A stretch of 64,000 bases of DNA from Streptomyces sp. MNU76 (GCF_020982545.1 NZ_JAJKLK010000005.1:310001-374000), one strand, 5' to 3'; positions 28,740 to 36,938 are shown, numbered from the stretch's first letter. Numbers and translations: made by a program. Notes: a model not told the origin generated them from the letters alone.

Positions 28740-29672
28740 TCAGCCTGCGCCGTACACCGGGCCCGGCTCTCGTGCCTGGGGCAGGAGTTTGCGTACCGTC
28801 TCTCCCGCCTCGCGCGGGGTGCGGCGGGCGCCTCTGTCCTCGGTCGGGCCCGGGTGCCAGCCTTCCATGACGGTGATGCGGCCGGCCTCCGTCTCGAAGA
28901 CGCGGCCGGTGACGCCGTCGCTCGCGGGGGACCCCAGCCAGACCACCAGGGGGGAGACGTTCTCGGGGGCCATGGCGTCGAAGCCGGTGTCGGGCGCGGT
29001 CATGGTCTCGGCGAAGACCGTCTCGGTCATTCTGGTGCGGGCCGCGGGGGCGATCGCGTTGACCTGTACTCCGTAGCGGGCGAGTTCGGCGGCGGCGACG
29101 AGGGTGAGGCCGACGATGCCCGCCTTGGCGGCGCTGTAGTTGCCCTGGCCGAGGGAGCCCAGCAGGCCCGCGCCGCTGCTGGTGTTGACGATGCGCGCGG
29201 TCGGGGTGCGGCCCGCCCGGGTCTCGGCGCGCCAGTGGGCGGCGGCGTGTTTCAGGGGGAGGAAGTGGCCCTTGAGGTGGACGCGGAGGACGGCGTCCCA
29301 GTCGTCCGCGTCGAGGTTGACGAGCATGCGGTCGCGCAGGAACCCGGCGTTGTTGACGAGGGTGTCGAGCCGGCCGTAGGTGTCCAGGGCGGTGCGGACG
29401 AGGGAGGCGGCGCCGTCGGTCGTGGCGATGTCCCCGCCGTGTGCGACCGCGTCCCCTCCCCCGGCGCGGATCTCCTCGACGACCTGGGCGGCAGGGCTGT
29501 CGGGGTCCGGTGTGCCGTCGAGTCCCACGCCGAGGTCGTTGACGACCACGCGGGCGCCCTCGGCGGCGTACGCGAGCGCGTGCGCGCGCCCGAGCCCGCG
29601 GCCCGCGCCGGTCACGACGACCACGCGCCCTTCGCAGAGCCGCCCTTCGGGGTACGGGGGTGTGCCGCTCAT
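28740..29672 (-). CDS. Short-chain dehydrogenase/reductase of the steroid HIP cluster
   Basis: A 310-residue classical SDR. The NAD-binding glycine motif is VVVVTGAGRGLGRAHALAYA, NNAG appears in LDTLVNNAGFLRDRML, and the catalytic Ser-Tyr-Lys is in NTSSGAGLLGSLGQGNYSAA followed by K. Length and position match Rv3548c of the mycobacterial KstR2 regulon, an SDR whose role in ring C/D degradation is less certain. The start overlaps the stop of the upstream SDR (ATGA), and a GGAGAACC site precedes it, so both are one operon. Probably repressed by KstR2 through the operator at 30456-30473. Confidence 0.85.
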   Translation of the reverse strand: MSGTPPYPEGRLCEGRVVVVTGAGRGLGRAHALAYAAEGARVVVNDLGVGLDGTPDPDSPAAQVVEEIRAGGGDAVAHGGDIATTDGAASLVRTALDTYGRLDTLVNNAGFLRDRMLVNLDADDWDAVLRVHLKGHFLPLKHAAAHWRAETRAGRTPTARIVNTSSGAGLLGSLGQGNYSAAKAGIVGLTLVAAAELARYGVQVNAIAPAARTRMTETVFAETMTAPDTGFDAMAPENVSPLVVWLGSPASDGVTGRVFETEAGRITVMEGWHPGPTEDRGARRTPREAGETVRKLLPQAREPGPVYGAG

Positions 29673-30427
29673 CGTGGTTCTCCTTCGTCAATGACTGTGG
29701 GGGCCGTCGCCGCGTCCAGGAAGGCGGGGCGTTCGCCGCCGCCGTGGACGAGGAGGGAGGCGCCGGTGATGTAGGCGGCCGCGTCGGAGGCGAGGAAGAC
29801 CGCCGCGTCGCCGATGTCGGACGGGGCGGCGAGGCGGCCCAGCGGGACGGTGCGGGCGACGGCGGCGATGCCGTGCTCGTCGCCGTAGTGGAGGTGGGAG
29901 AGCTCGGTGCGGACCATGCCGAGGACGAGGGTGTTGACCCGGATCTCCGGGGCCCACTCGACGGCCATGGAGCGCGCGAGGTGTTCCAGGCCGGCCTTGG
30001 CGGCGCCGTAGGCCGCCGAGCCGGGTGAGGGGCGGCTGCCGCTGACGCTGCCGATCATCACGATCGCGCCGCGGGCTCGCCGGAGGTGCTCGTGGGCGGC
30101 GAGGGAGACGGTCAGCGGAGCGGTGAGATTGAGCTCGACGACGCGGGCGTGGTGGCGGGCGTCGGTCGCGGTGAGCGGGCGATGGGGTGTGCCGCCGGCG
30201 TTGTTCACGAGGACGTCCACACGGGGCAGTTCGGCGAAGAAGCGGTGCACCGCGTCGGGGTCCCGGACGTCCAGCGGCATGAACTCGGCGCTCTTGAGCG
30301 GGACTTCGGGTGGTCGGCGGGCGCAGGTCACGACGTCGGCGCCGGCTTCGGCGAAGGCTCGGGCGATGCCGGCGCCGACACCGCGCGTGCCGCCGGTGAC
30401 AACGGCGACCTTCCCGTTGAGCCGCAT
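29669..30427 (-). CDS. Short-chain dehydrogenase/reductase (Rv3549c-like)
   Basis: A 252-residue SDR beginning MRLNGKVAVVTGGTRGVGAG, with DVLVNNAGGTPHRPL and SVSGSRPSPGSAAYGAAKAG (Ser, Tyr, Lys). It is the first gene of a two-gene minus-strand operon. It is divergent from echA20, with only 66 bp between starts. The leader carries GGAAGGTAGC, the mirror image of the leader of echA20. Position matches Rv3549c in the mycobacterial HIP gene cluster. Assignment to steroid degradation rests on context. Confidence 0.85.
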   Translation of the reverse strand: MRLNGKVAVVTGGTRGVGAGIARAFAEAGADVVTCARRPPEVPLKSAEFMPLDVRDPDAVHRFFAELPRVDVLVNNAGGTPHRPLTATDARHHARVVELNLTAPLTVSLAAHEHLRRARGAIVMIGSVSGSRPSPGSAAYGAAKAGLEHLARSMAVEWAPEIRVNTLVLGMVRTELSHLHYGDEHGIAAVARTVPLGRLAAPSDIGDAAVFLASDAAAYITGASLLVHGGGERPAFLDAATAPTVIDEGEPR

Positions 30428-30432
30428 CCGCT

Positions 30433-30483
30433 GCTACCTTCCGCAGGAGAGACGCACCAAACAAACGTTAGGTGGAAGGTAGC
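30433..30483. promoter_or_regulatory. Mirror-image leaders of the divergent SDR and echA20 genes
   Basis: GCTACCTTCC (30433-30442) and GGAAGGTAGC (30474-30483) are perfect inverted repeats on either side of the candidate KstR2 operator. Each arm supplies the GGAAGG ribosome binding site of the gene on its side, so the whole divergent control region is close to symmetric. Confidence 0.75.
30456..30473. promoter_or_regulatory. Candidate KstR2 operator 1
   Basis: ACCAAACAAACGTTAGGT lies midway between the divergent SDR operon and echA20-ipdABC. It shares ACCAAACANNNGTTAGG with the only other divergent promoter of the cluster (36906-36923). The half-site ACCAAA/TTTGGT agrees with one arm of the published mycobacterial KstR2 motif AnCAAGnnCTTGnT. 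The repressor is encoded at 35344-36018. Confidence 0.7.
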
Positions 30484-30493
30484 TGATGCTCCG

Positions 30494-31417
30494 ATGACTG
30501 TCTCCACCTCGTCCCCGGAAAAGGGGATTTCCGTCGTCACGGTCGACTTCCCGCCGGTGAACGCGCTGCCGGTGCGCGGGTGGTTCGAGCTGGCCGAGGC
30601 CGTGCGCGACGCGGGGCGCGATCCCGAGGTGCGGTGTGTCGTGCTGGGCGCGGAGGGGCGCGGGTTCAACGCCGGGGTGGACATCAAGGAGATCCAGGCG
30701 GTGGGGCACAGCGCGCTGATCGGCGCCAACCATGGTTGCGCGGAGGCCTTCGCCGCCGTGTACGAGTGCGAGGTGCCGGTGGTCGCCGCTGTCCAGGGGT
30801 TCTGTCTGGGCGGCGGGATCGGGCTGGTGGGGAACGCGGACGCGATCGTGGCGAGCCAGGACGCGACCTTCGGTCTGCCGGAGCTGGACCGGGGCGCGCT
30901 CGGTGCGGCGACGCATCTGGCACGGCTGGTGCCGCGGCATCTGATGCGCGCGCTGTACTACACCTCGCGTACGGCGACCGCCGCCGAGCTACGGGCGCAC
31001 GGTTCGGTGTGGCGGGTCGTGCCGCGTGTCGAACTGCCGTCCGCCGCGCTGGAGTTGGCGCGGGAGATCGCCGCGAAGGACGGTCGGCTGCTGCGGCTGG
31101 CCAAGGCCGCCATCAACGGCATCGACCCCGTCGACGTCCGCCGCAGCTACCGCTTCGAGCAGGGCTTCACCTTCGAGGCGAACCTCAGCGGGGTGGCCGA
31201 CGAGGTCCGGGACACCTTCGGGGCGGCGGGGAGGGCGGGGACGGCGGGTGCGGCCAAGGCGGATCCGCCGGCCGAGGAACGGGACGCGGCCGGAGGACGG
31301 GAGACGGCCAGGGAACAGGGCACCGCCGGGAAGCGGGACGCCGCCGGGGAACAGGGCACCGCCGGGGGCGGGGCGCGGTGGAGGAAGCGACGCGGTGGAG
31401 GGGATCCGGGTGAGTGA
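30494..31417 (+). CDS. echA20: EchA20-type ring hydrolase of steroid C/D-ring catabolism
   Basis: A 307-residue crotonase-fold protein. The oxyanion-hole motifs are GRGFNAGVDIKEIQAV and QGFCLGGGIGLVGNADAIVA. EchA20 of M. tuberculosis (Rv3550) hydrolyses ring D of the CoA-linked indanedione intermediate, and the order echA20-ipdA-ipdB-ipdC is the same here. ATG 30494 is in frame, whereas ATG 30486 meets a stop. The C-terminus has about 60 extra residues, low in complexity with repeated EQGTAG/ERDAAGG-type units. They overlap the ipdA start by 8 bp and are absent from Rv3550 (about 247 residues). Confidence 0.88.
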   Translation: MTVSTSSPEKGISVVTVDFPPVNALPVRGWFELAEAVRDAGRDPEVRCVVLGAEGRGFNAGVDIKEIQAVGHSALIGANHGCAEAFAAVYECEVPVVAAVQGFCLGGGIGLVGNADAIVASQDATFGLPELDRGALGAATHLARLVPRHLMRALYYTSRTATAAELRAHGSVWRVVPRVELPSAALELAREIAAKDGRLLRLAKAAINGIDPVDVRRSYRFEQGFTFEANLSGVADEVRDTFGAAGRAGTAGAAKADPPAEERDAAGGRETAREQGTAGKRDAAGEQGTAGGGARWRKRRGGGDPGE

Positions 31418-32258
31418 CAAGGCGATGACCGCCGACGAGGCCGTCTCGCGGCTGGTGAGCGGGATGACGCTCGGCATCGGTGGCTGGGGCTCGCGCCGCA
31501 AGCCGATGGCCCTGGTGAGAGCGGTGCTCCGGTCCGGGATCACCGATCTCACGGTGGTCTCCTGCGGCGGCCCGGACGTCGGGATGCTCGCCGCCGCCGG
31601 ACGGATCCGGAAACTGGTCGCCCCCTTCGCCACCCTGGACTCCATACCCCTCGAACCCCATTTCCGCGCGGCGCGCGAGCGGGGTGCGTTCGAGCTGATG
31701 GAGATCGACGAGGCGATGTTCCTGTGGGGCCTGCGCGCCGCCACGCACCGGCTGCCGTTCCTCCCGGTGCGGGCGGGCATCGGCTCGGACGTGATGCGGG
31801 TCAACCCCGGGCTGCGGACGGTCACTTCACCGTACGACGACCGGGAGACCTTCGTCGCCATGCCCGCCCTGCGCCTCGACGCGGCCCTGGTGCACGTCAA
31901 CCGGGCCGATCGGCGGGGCAACGGCCAGTATCTGGGACCGGACCCGTACTTCGACGACCTGTTCTGCGAGGCGGCCGACGCCGCGTACGTCTCGTGCGAA
32001 CGGATCGTGGACACGGCCGAGTTGGCGAAGGAGGGACCGCCGCAGACGCTGCTGGTCGCCCGGCATGTGGTGACGGGGGTGATCGAGGCCCCGAACGGCG
32101 CGCACTTCACCTCCTGCGCCCCCGACCACGGCCGGGACGAGGCCTTCCAGAAGCTGTACGCGACCACGCCCTGGGACGACTTCGCGGAGCGGTTCCTCTC
32201 CGGCGACGAGGCCGCCTACCAGTCGGCCGTACGGGCCTGGCGGAGGGAGGTTTCGTGA
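31410..32258 (+). CDS. ipdA: IpdA, alpha subunit of COCHEA-CoA hydrolase
   Basis: A 282-residue class I CoA-transferase-fold protein starting VSDKAMTADEAVSRLVSGMT at GTG 31410, with GGAGGGG seven bases upstream (GTG 31395 is possible). TLGIGGWGSRRKPMALVRAV is the GxGG region. HFRAARERGAFELMEIDEAM and LPVRAGIGSDVM match IpdA (Rv3551). In the HIP pathway IpdAB opens the last steroid ring hydrolytically instead of transferring CoA. It ends by overlapping the ipdB GTG start, and both subunits are needed. Confidence 0.9.
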   Translation: MSDKAMTADEAVSRLVSGMTLGIGGWGSRRKPMALVRAVLRSGITDLTVVSCGGPDVGMLAAAGRIRKLVAPFATLDSIPLEPHFRAARERGAFELMEIDEAMFLWGLRAATHRLPFLPVRAGIGSDVMRVNPGLRTVTSPYDDRETFVAMPALRLDAALVHVNRADRRGNGQYLGPDPYFDDLFCEAADAAYVSCERIVDTAELAKEGPPQTLLVARHVVTGVIEAPNGAHFTSCAPDHGRDEAFQKLYATTPWDDFAERFLSGDEAAYQSAVRAWRREVS

Positions 32259-33034
32259 ACGCGGGGACGACGGACGAGGGGACGACGGACGAGGCGACGC
32301 CGACGGACGGCGCGACGCGTGCCGAGTACTGCGTGATCGCCTGCGCGGAGGCCTGGCGCGGGGCCGGGGAGATCCTCGCGAGCCCCATGGGGCTGATCCC
32401 GTCGCTGGGCGCGCGCCTGGCGAGGCGGACCTTCTCGCCCGACCTGTTGCTGACCGACGGCGAGGCGCTGCTGGTCGACCTCGACGGCACCGTGGAGGGG
32501 TGGCTGCCCTACCGCCGGCACCTGGACCTGGTCACCGGCGGCCGACGACACGTGATGATGGGCGCGAGCCAGATCGACCGGTACGGCAACCAGAACATCA
32601 GTTGCGTCGGCGACTGGGCGAGGCCGAGGCGACAGCTGCTGGGGGTGCGGGGTGCGCCGGTCAACACCCTGAACAACCCGACCAGTTACTGGGTTCCGAA
32701 GCATTCGCGGCGGGTCTTCGTCGAGAAGGTCGACATGGTGTGCGGGGTGGGTCACGACCGCGTGGCCGCGCATCCGGCCGCCGCCCGCTTCCACCGTCTG
32801 CCGCGGGTCGTGTCGGACCTCGGGGTGTTCGACTTCGCCACGCCCGACCGCGCGATGCGGCTGGCCTCGCTGCACCCCGGGGTCACGGTCGAGCAGGTGC
32901 GGGAGGCGACGGGCTTCGCGCTCGCCGTCCCGGACGAGGTGCCGTACACACGTGAACCCACGGCGCAGGAGCTGCGGTTGATCCGCGAGGTGCTCGATCC
33001 GGCGGGCGCCCGTTCCCGTGAGGTTCAGGGCTGA
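32255..33034 (+). CDS. ipdB: IpdB, beta subunit of COCHEA-CoA hydrolase
   Basis: 259 residues from GTG 32255, with GGAGGGAGG just upstream. The first 20 residues are a Thr/Asp/Glu-rich tail with DEGTTDEATPTDG repeats, perhaps not needed. The fold begins AEYCVIACAEAWRGAGEILA and includes MMGASQIDRYGNQNISCVGD and NNPTSYWVPKHSRRVF, characteristic of IpdB (Rv3552). It overlaps ipdA upstream (GTGA) and ipdC downstream (TGATGG), so the three are translated together. Confidence 0.9.
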   Translation: MNAGTTDEGTTDEATPTDGATRAEYCVIACAEAWRGAGEILASPMGLIPSLGARLARRTFSPDLLLTDGEALLVDLDGTVEGWLPYRRHLDLVTGGRRHVMMGASQIDRYGNQNISCVGDWARPRRQLLGVRGAPVNTLNNPTSYWVPKHSRRVFVEKVDMVCGVGHDRVAAHPAAARFHRLPRVVSDLGVFDFATPDRAMRLASLHPGVTVEQVREATGFALAVPDEVPYTREPTAQELRLIREVLDPAGARSREVQG

Positions 33035-34080
33035 TGGAGACGGCGCTCACCCGGCTCGTCGGCGTCCGTCATCCGGTCGTGCAGACCGGTATGGGGTGGG
33101 TGGCCGGCCCTCGGCTGGTCTCGGCCGCGGCGAACGCGGGGGCGCTCGGGATCCTGGCCTCCGCGACGATGACGCCCGCGCGGCTCCGGGACGCCGTACA
33201 GGAGGTGCGGTCCCGCACGGACGCGCCGTTCGGGGTGAATCTGCGGGCCGACGCGACGGACGCGCGGGAGCGGGTGCGGATCGTCGTGGAGGAGGGCGTC
33301 CGGGTGGCGTCGTTCGCGCTCGCGCCGTCCAGGGAGCTGATCGCGGAGCTCAAGGACGCGGGTGTGGTGGTGATCCCGTCGGTGGGCGCCCGGCGGCACG
33401 CCGAGAAGGTGGCGGCGTGGGGTGCGGACGCGGTGGTCGTGCAGGGCGGCGAGGGCGGTGGACACACCGGGGAGGTGGCGACGACCGTGCTGCTGCCGCA
33501 GGTCGTGGACGCCGTCGACATTCCCGTCGTCGCCGCCGGCGGCTTCCACGACGGGCGGGGTCTGGTGGCCGCGCTGGCGTTCGGGGCGGCCGGGGTGGCG
33601 ATGGGCACCCGGTTCCTGCTCACCTCGGACTCGACGGTGCCCGACGCGGTGAAGGCCCGCTATCTGGCGGCGACCGTCAAGGACGTCACCGTCACGCGGG
33701 CCGTGGACGGGTTGCCGCACCGCATGCTCCGCACGGAGTTCGTGAGCGCGTTGGAGGCATCCGGGCGGGCGCGCGCCCTGCTGCGCGCCGTGCGGCACGC
33801 GGCCGCATTCCGGCGGCTCTCCGGGCTCACCTGGCGCGGCATGGTCCGCGACGGCCTGGCGCTGCGGCACGGCAAGGACCTCGCCTGGAGCCAGGTCCTG
33901 CTCGCCGCCAACACGCCCATGCTGCTCAGGTCCGCGATGGTGGACGGTCGTACGGACCTGGGGGTGATGGCGGCCGGCCAGGTCGCCGGCGTGATCGACG
34001 ACCTGCCGTCCTGCGCGGACCTGGTGGAACGGATCATGAGAGAGGCGGACGAGGTACGGGGGCGTCTCGGCGACGCCTGA
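33034..34080 (+). CDS. ipdC: IpdC, flavin-dependent reductase of HIP catabolism
   Basis: A 348-residue TIM-barrel FMN protein of the nitronate monooxygenase family. It begins METALTRLVGVRHPVVQTGM and contains APFGVNLRADA, VVVQGGEGGGHTGEVATTVL, PVVAAGGFHDGRGLVAALAF and GVAMGTRFLLT (FMN-phosphate site). Rv3553/IpdC occupies the same place after ipdAB and is reported to act on the hydroxylated C/D-ring CoA intermediate. Here it ends the plus-strand operon echA20-ipdA-ipdB-ipdC and converges on fadA6. Confidence 0.88.
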   Translation: METALTRLVGVRHPVVQTGMGWVAGPRLVSAAANAGALGILASATMTPARLRDAVQEVRSRTDAPFGVNLRADATDARERVRIVVEEGVRVASFALAPSRELIAELKDAGVVVIPSVGARRHAEKVAAWGADAVVVQGGEGGGHTGEVATTVLLPQVVDAVDIPVVAAGGFHDGRGLVAALAFGAAGVAMGTRFLLTSDSTVPDAVKARYLAATVKDVTVTRAVDGLPHRMLRTEFVSALEASGRARALLRAVRHAAAFRRLSGLTWRGMVRDGLALRHGKDLAWSQVLLAANTPMLLRSAMVDGRTDLGVMAAGQVAGVIDDLPSCADLVERIMREADEVRGRLGDA

Positions 34081-34158
34081 CCCCTACGCACGGGGGGCGG
34101 CTCGGCGACGCCCGACCCCCTACGCGCGGACGCGCCGTTCGGCGCCTCCCCCGTGCCG

Positions 34159-35316
34159 TCAGAGCCTCTCGATGATCGTCACGTTCGCCTGGCCGCCCCC
34201 CTCGCACATGGTCTGGAGGCCGTAGCGGCCGCCCGTGCGCTCCAGTTCGTGCAGGAGAGTCGTCATCAGCTTGGCGCCGGTCGCGCCCAGGGGGTGGCCG
34301 AGGGCGATGGCGCCGCCGTTGACGTTGACCTTCTCCGGGTCGGCGCCGGTCTCCTTCAGCCACGCCAGGACGACCGGCGCGAAGGCCTCGTTGATCTCGA
34401 CGAGGTCGATCGCGTCGAGGGTGAGGCCGGACTTCTTCAGGGCGTACGCGGTCGCCGGTATCGGCGCGGTGAGCATCCGTATGGGGTCCTCGCCGCGTAC
34501 GGAGAGGTGGTGCACGCGGGCGCGCGGGGTCAGCCCGTGTTCCCGTACGGCGCGTTCGGAGGCGAGCAGCAGCGCCGCGGCGCCGTCGGAGACCTGGGAG
34601 GAGCAGGCGGCGGTGACGGTGCCGCCGTCGATGACCGGCTTCAGCGCGGCCATCTTCTCCAGCGAGGTGTCCCGGCGCGGCCCCTCGTCGACACTCACGT
34701 CGCCGTACGGCACGGTCTCGCGCGCGAAGCGGCCCTCGTCGAGGGCCCGTACCGCCCGGCGGTGGGAGGTCAGGGCGTACTCCTCCTGGTCGCGGCGGCT
34801 GATGCCCCACTTCGCGGCGATCGTCTCGGCGCCGGCGAACTGGTTCACCGGCCGGTCGCCGTAGCGGGCGCGCCAGCCCTCGCTGCCCGCGAAGGGGCCG
34901 TCCGTGAGTCCGAGGGGGACGGCGGCCTGGCGGGAGGCGAAGGCGATGGGGATCATCGTCATGTTCTGGACGCCGCCCGCGACCACCAGGTCCTGGGTGC
35001 CGGAGAGCACTCCTTGTGCGGCGAAGTGCACGGCCTGCTGCGAGGAGCCGCACTGCCGGTCGACGGTCGTGCCCGGTACCTCCTCGGGCAGCCCGGCGGC
35101 CAGCCAGCTGGTCCGGGCGATGTCACCGGCCTGCGGGCCGACGGTGTCCAGGCAGCCGAAGACGACGTCCTCCACGGCGGCCGGGTCCACGCCGGCGCGT
35201 GCGACGAGTGCCTTGAGGGCGTGTGCGCCGAGGTCGGCCGGATGGACCTGGCCGAGCCCTCCCCCGCGCCGCCCGACGGGCGTCCGGACCGCTTCGACGA
35301 TATAGGCCTCGGCCAT
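34159..35316 (-). CDS. fadA6: Acetyl-CoA acyltransferase FadA6
   Basis: A 385-residue thiolase with the nucleophile in TTVDRQCGSSQQAVHFAAQG (Cys) and catalytic GGAIALGHPLGATGAKL (His) and MCEGGGQANVTIIERL (Cys, at the C-terminus). In mycobacteria FadA6 (Rv3556c) cleaves the chain formed after ring opening. The ATG at 35316 follows AAGGGAG. It is the last gene of the minus-strand set ipdF-kstR2-fadA6, about 28 bp after the kstR2 stop, and converges on ipdC. Confidence 0.9.
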   Translation of the reverse strand: MAEAYIVEAVRTPVGRRGGGLGQVHPADLGAHALKALVARAGVDPAAVEDVVFGCLDTVGPQAGDIARTSWLAAGLPEEVPGTTVDRQCGSSQQAVHFAAQGVLSGTQDLVVAGGVQNMTMIPIAFASRQAAVPLGLTDGPFAGSEGWRARYGDRPVNQFAGAETIAAKWGISRRDQEEYALTSHRRAVRALDEGRFARETVPYGDVSVDEGPRRDTSLEKMAALKPVIDGGTVTAACSSQVSDGAAALLLASERAVREHGLTPRARVHHLSVRGEDPIRMLTAPIPATAYALKKSGLTLDAIDLVEINEAFAPVVLAWLKETGADPEKVNVNGGAIALGHPLGATGAKLMTTLLHELERTGGRYGLQTMCEGGGQANVTIIERL

Positions 35317-35343
35317 GGCAACTCCCTTGACGTCAGAGGTTGT

Positions 35344-36018
35344 TCACCGATTGAGCTCCTGGTCGTGCGTCGCGGCCCCGCCGTGGGGCCGCGCGTGTAC
35401 GGCGATCCCGTCCAGGACCATCGACAGGTACTGCCGGGCGATCTCCTCCGGGCCGAGCTGTCCGCCGGGCCGGTACCAGGAGGCGGCGACCCACACGGTG
35501 TCGCGCACGAACCGGTAGGTGAGCCGGGTGTCGAGGTCGGCGCGGAACTCCTGGGCGGCCACCCCGCGTTCCAGCGTGGCCAGCCATGCCTTCTCGAACG
35601 TGCGCTGCGACGCGTCGAGGAACTGGAACCGGTCCTGCGCGACCAGCTTCTTGGCCTCGTTCTGGTAGATCGCGACGGCGGCGCGGTGCCGGTCGATGGC
35701 GCGGAACGACTCGACGACCAGGGCCTCGAAGGTCTCCCGGGGGCGCAACTCGGCGTCCAGGACGGCGTCGTAGCCCTCCCAGAGTTCGTCGAGGAAGGTC
35801 CGCAGGATCTCCTCCAGCATCGCGTCCTTGGACTCGAAGTAGTAGTAGAGGCTGCCCGCGAGCATGCCGACGTCGTCCGCGATCCTGCGGACGGTGGTGG
35901 CGTTGTACCCCAGATCGGCGAAGACCTCCGCGGCCCGGTCGAGGAGTTCCCGGCGACGGGCGGGCGCGGCGGGCGGCTTGTCGCCGGCGGTCGTCCGGGG
36001 CTTCTTCTTGGTCGGCAC
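35344..36018 (-). CDS. kstR2: TetR-family repressor KstR2 of HIP catabolism
   Basis: A 224-residue TetR regulator. The DNA-binding domain reads RRRELLDRAAEVFADLGYNA, TTVRRIADDVGMLAGSLYYY and FESKDAMLEEIL. The ligand domain contains SFRAIDRHRAAVAIYQNEAK. Context (between fadA6 and ipdF, as Rv3557c) and family point to KstR2, which releases DNA on binding HIP-CoA. GTG 36018 (VPTKKKPRTTAGDK) is preferred. The frame stays open 39 codons upstream, but that stretch is a 34-bp tandem repeat and the family has a short N-terminus. Candidate operators are at 30456 and 36906. Confidence 0.88.
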   Translation of the reverse strand: MPTKKKPRTTAGDKPPAAPARRRELLDRAAEVFADLGYNATTVRRIADDVGMLAGSLYYYFESKDAMLEEILRTFLDELWEGYDAVLDAELRPRETFEALVVESFRAIDRHRAAVAIYQNEAKKLVAQDRFQFLDASQRTFEKAWLATLERGVAAQEFRADLDTRLTYRFVRDTVWVAASWYRPGGQLGPEEIARQYLSMVLDGIAVHARPHGGAATHDQELNR

Positions 36019-36033
36019 GCTGTTCCTCGTCCT

Positions 36034-36118
36034 CACGGGTGCTGGTCGCTCATGGGCGCTGATTGCGCACGGGTGCTGGTCGCTCATGGATGCTGCTCGC
36101 TCACGGATGCTGGTTGCT
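36034..36118. repeat. 34-bp tandem repeat between ipdF and kstR2
   Basis: Three units begin at 36034, 36068 and 36102. The first 22 bases (CACGGGTGCTGGTCGCTCAT then GG) are identical in units 1 and 2. Unit 3 is diverged and overlaps the last codons of ipdF. The array makes up the whole kstR2 leader. Confidence 0.85.
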
Positions 36119-36889
36119 GACGGAGACGATCTCACCCGTCAGGTACGAGGAGTAGCCGGAGGCGAGGAACACGATCACGTTCGCCACCTCCCAGGGTTCG
36201 GCGTACCGCCCGAGGGCCTCGCGCGCGGTCAGTTCCTCCAGCAGCTCCGGGGTGGTGACCTTCACCAGGTGCGGGTGCATGGCGAGGCTGGGCGAGATGG
36301 CGTTGACCCGGACCCCGTACGCGGCCGCCTCGATCGCCGCGCACCTGGTCAGGGCCATGACGCCGGCCTTGGCGGCGGCGTAGTGCGCCTGGCCGGCCTG
36401 GGCGCGCCAGCCGACGACGGAGGCGTTGTTGACGATGACGCCGCCGCCGTTGTCCCGCATCAGGCGCAGCGCGGTCCGGGTGCAGCGGAACGTGCCGTTC
36501 AGTGTCACGTCCAGCACCTTGGACCACTGCTCGTCGGTCATGTCGACGAGGTCGCTGGTGCCGCCGAGGCCCGCGTTGTTGACGACGATGTCGAGCCGTC
36601 CGTGCAGCCGGGCGCCGGCCTCGAACAGGGCCCGCACCTGGTCCTCGTCGGTCACGTCGCACGGCACCGCCCGGACGGACTCCGCTCCGAACTCCTCGGC
36701 CAGCTCGTCCCGGTACGCCTTGAGTCTGCGCGTGTGGGCGTCGCTGATCAGTACGCGCGCGCCCTCCTCCAGGAAGCGTCGTGCGGTGGCCCCGCCGATG
36801 CCCGCGCCGGCCGCGGCGGTGATCACGGCGGTGCGTCCGGCGAGCAGATGGTGGCCGGGGAGGTACGTCGGAGGGTCGACGTTCTTCAT
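36101..36889 (-). CDS. ipdF: IpdF-like SDR of HIP catabolism
   Basis: A 262-residue SDR: TAVITAAAGAGIGGATARRF (cofactor), DIVVNNAGLGGTSDLVDM, and NASVVGWRAQAGQAHYAAAK (Ser, Tyr, Lys). The glycine motif has AAAGAGIG, as in the Rv3559c group. Mycobacterial IpdF oxidises the 5-hydroxyl of the CoA-linked intermediate. It is divergent from fadE30, with a candidate KstR2 operator between them, and heads the ipdF-kstR2-fadA6 transcript. Assignment as IpdF and not another SDR rests on gene order. Confidence 0.82.
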   Translation of the reverse strand: MKNVDPPTYLPGHHLLAGRTAVITAAAGAGIGGATARRFLEEGARVLISDAHTRRLKAYRDELAEEFGAESVRAVPCDVTDEDQVRALFEAGARLHGRLDIVVNNAGLGGTSDLVDMTDEQWSKVLDVTLNGTFRCTRTALRLMRDNGGGVIVNNASVVGWRAQAGQAHYAAAKAGVMALTRCAAIEAAAYGVRVNAISPSLAMHPHLVKVTTPELLEELTAREALGRYAEPWEVANVIVFLASGYSSYLTGEIVSVSNQHP

Positions 36890-36905
36890 GCGGGCACGCT
36901 AACCT

Positions 36906-36923
36906 ACCAAACACTTGTTAGGG
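36906..36923. promoter_or_regulatory. Candidate KstR2 operator 2
   Basis: ACCAAACACTTGTTAGGG lies in the 49-bp gap between the divergent ipdF and fadE30 starts. Its complement AACAAGTGTTTGGT matches the mycobacterial KstR2 motif AnCAAGnnCTTGnT at all but one fixed position. It shares ACCAAACANNNGTTAGG with 30456-30473. Confidence 0.78.
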
Positions 36924-36938
36924 AAGGAGCAGTGCTCC

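Noticed and set aside
30086..30493. N-terminal extension of EchA20 upstream of 30494
   Set aside because: It overlaps the divergent SDR gene and operator and has no family similarity; ATG 30494 with GGAAGG upstream is the sensible start.
35950..36135. A longer KstR2 starting at 36135
   Set aside because: The extra 39 codons are the 34-bp tandem repeat and overlap ipdF; the GTG at 36018 fits the family length.
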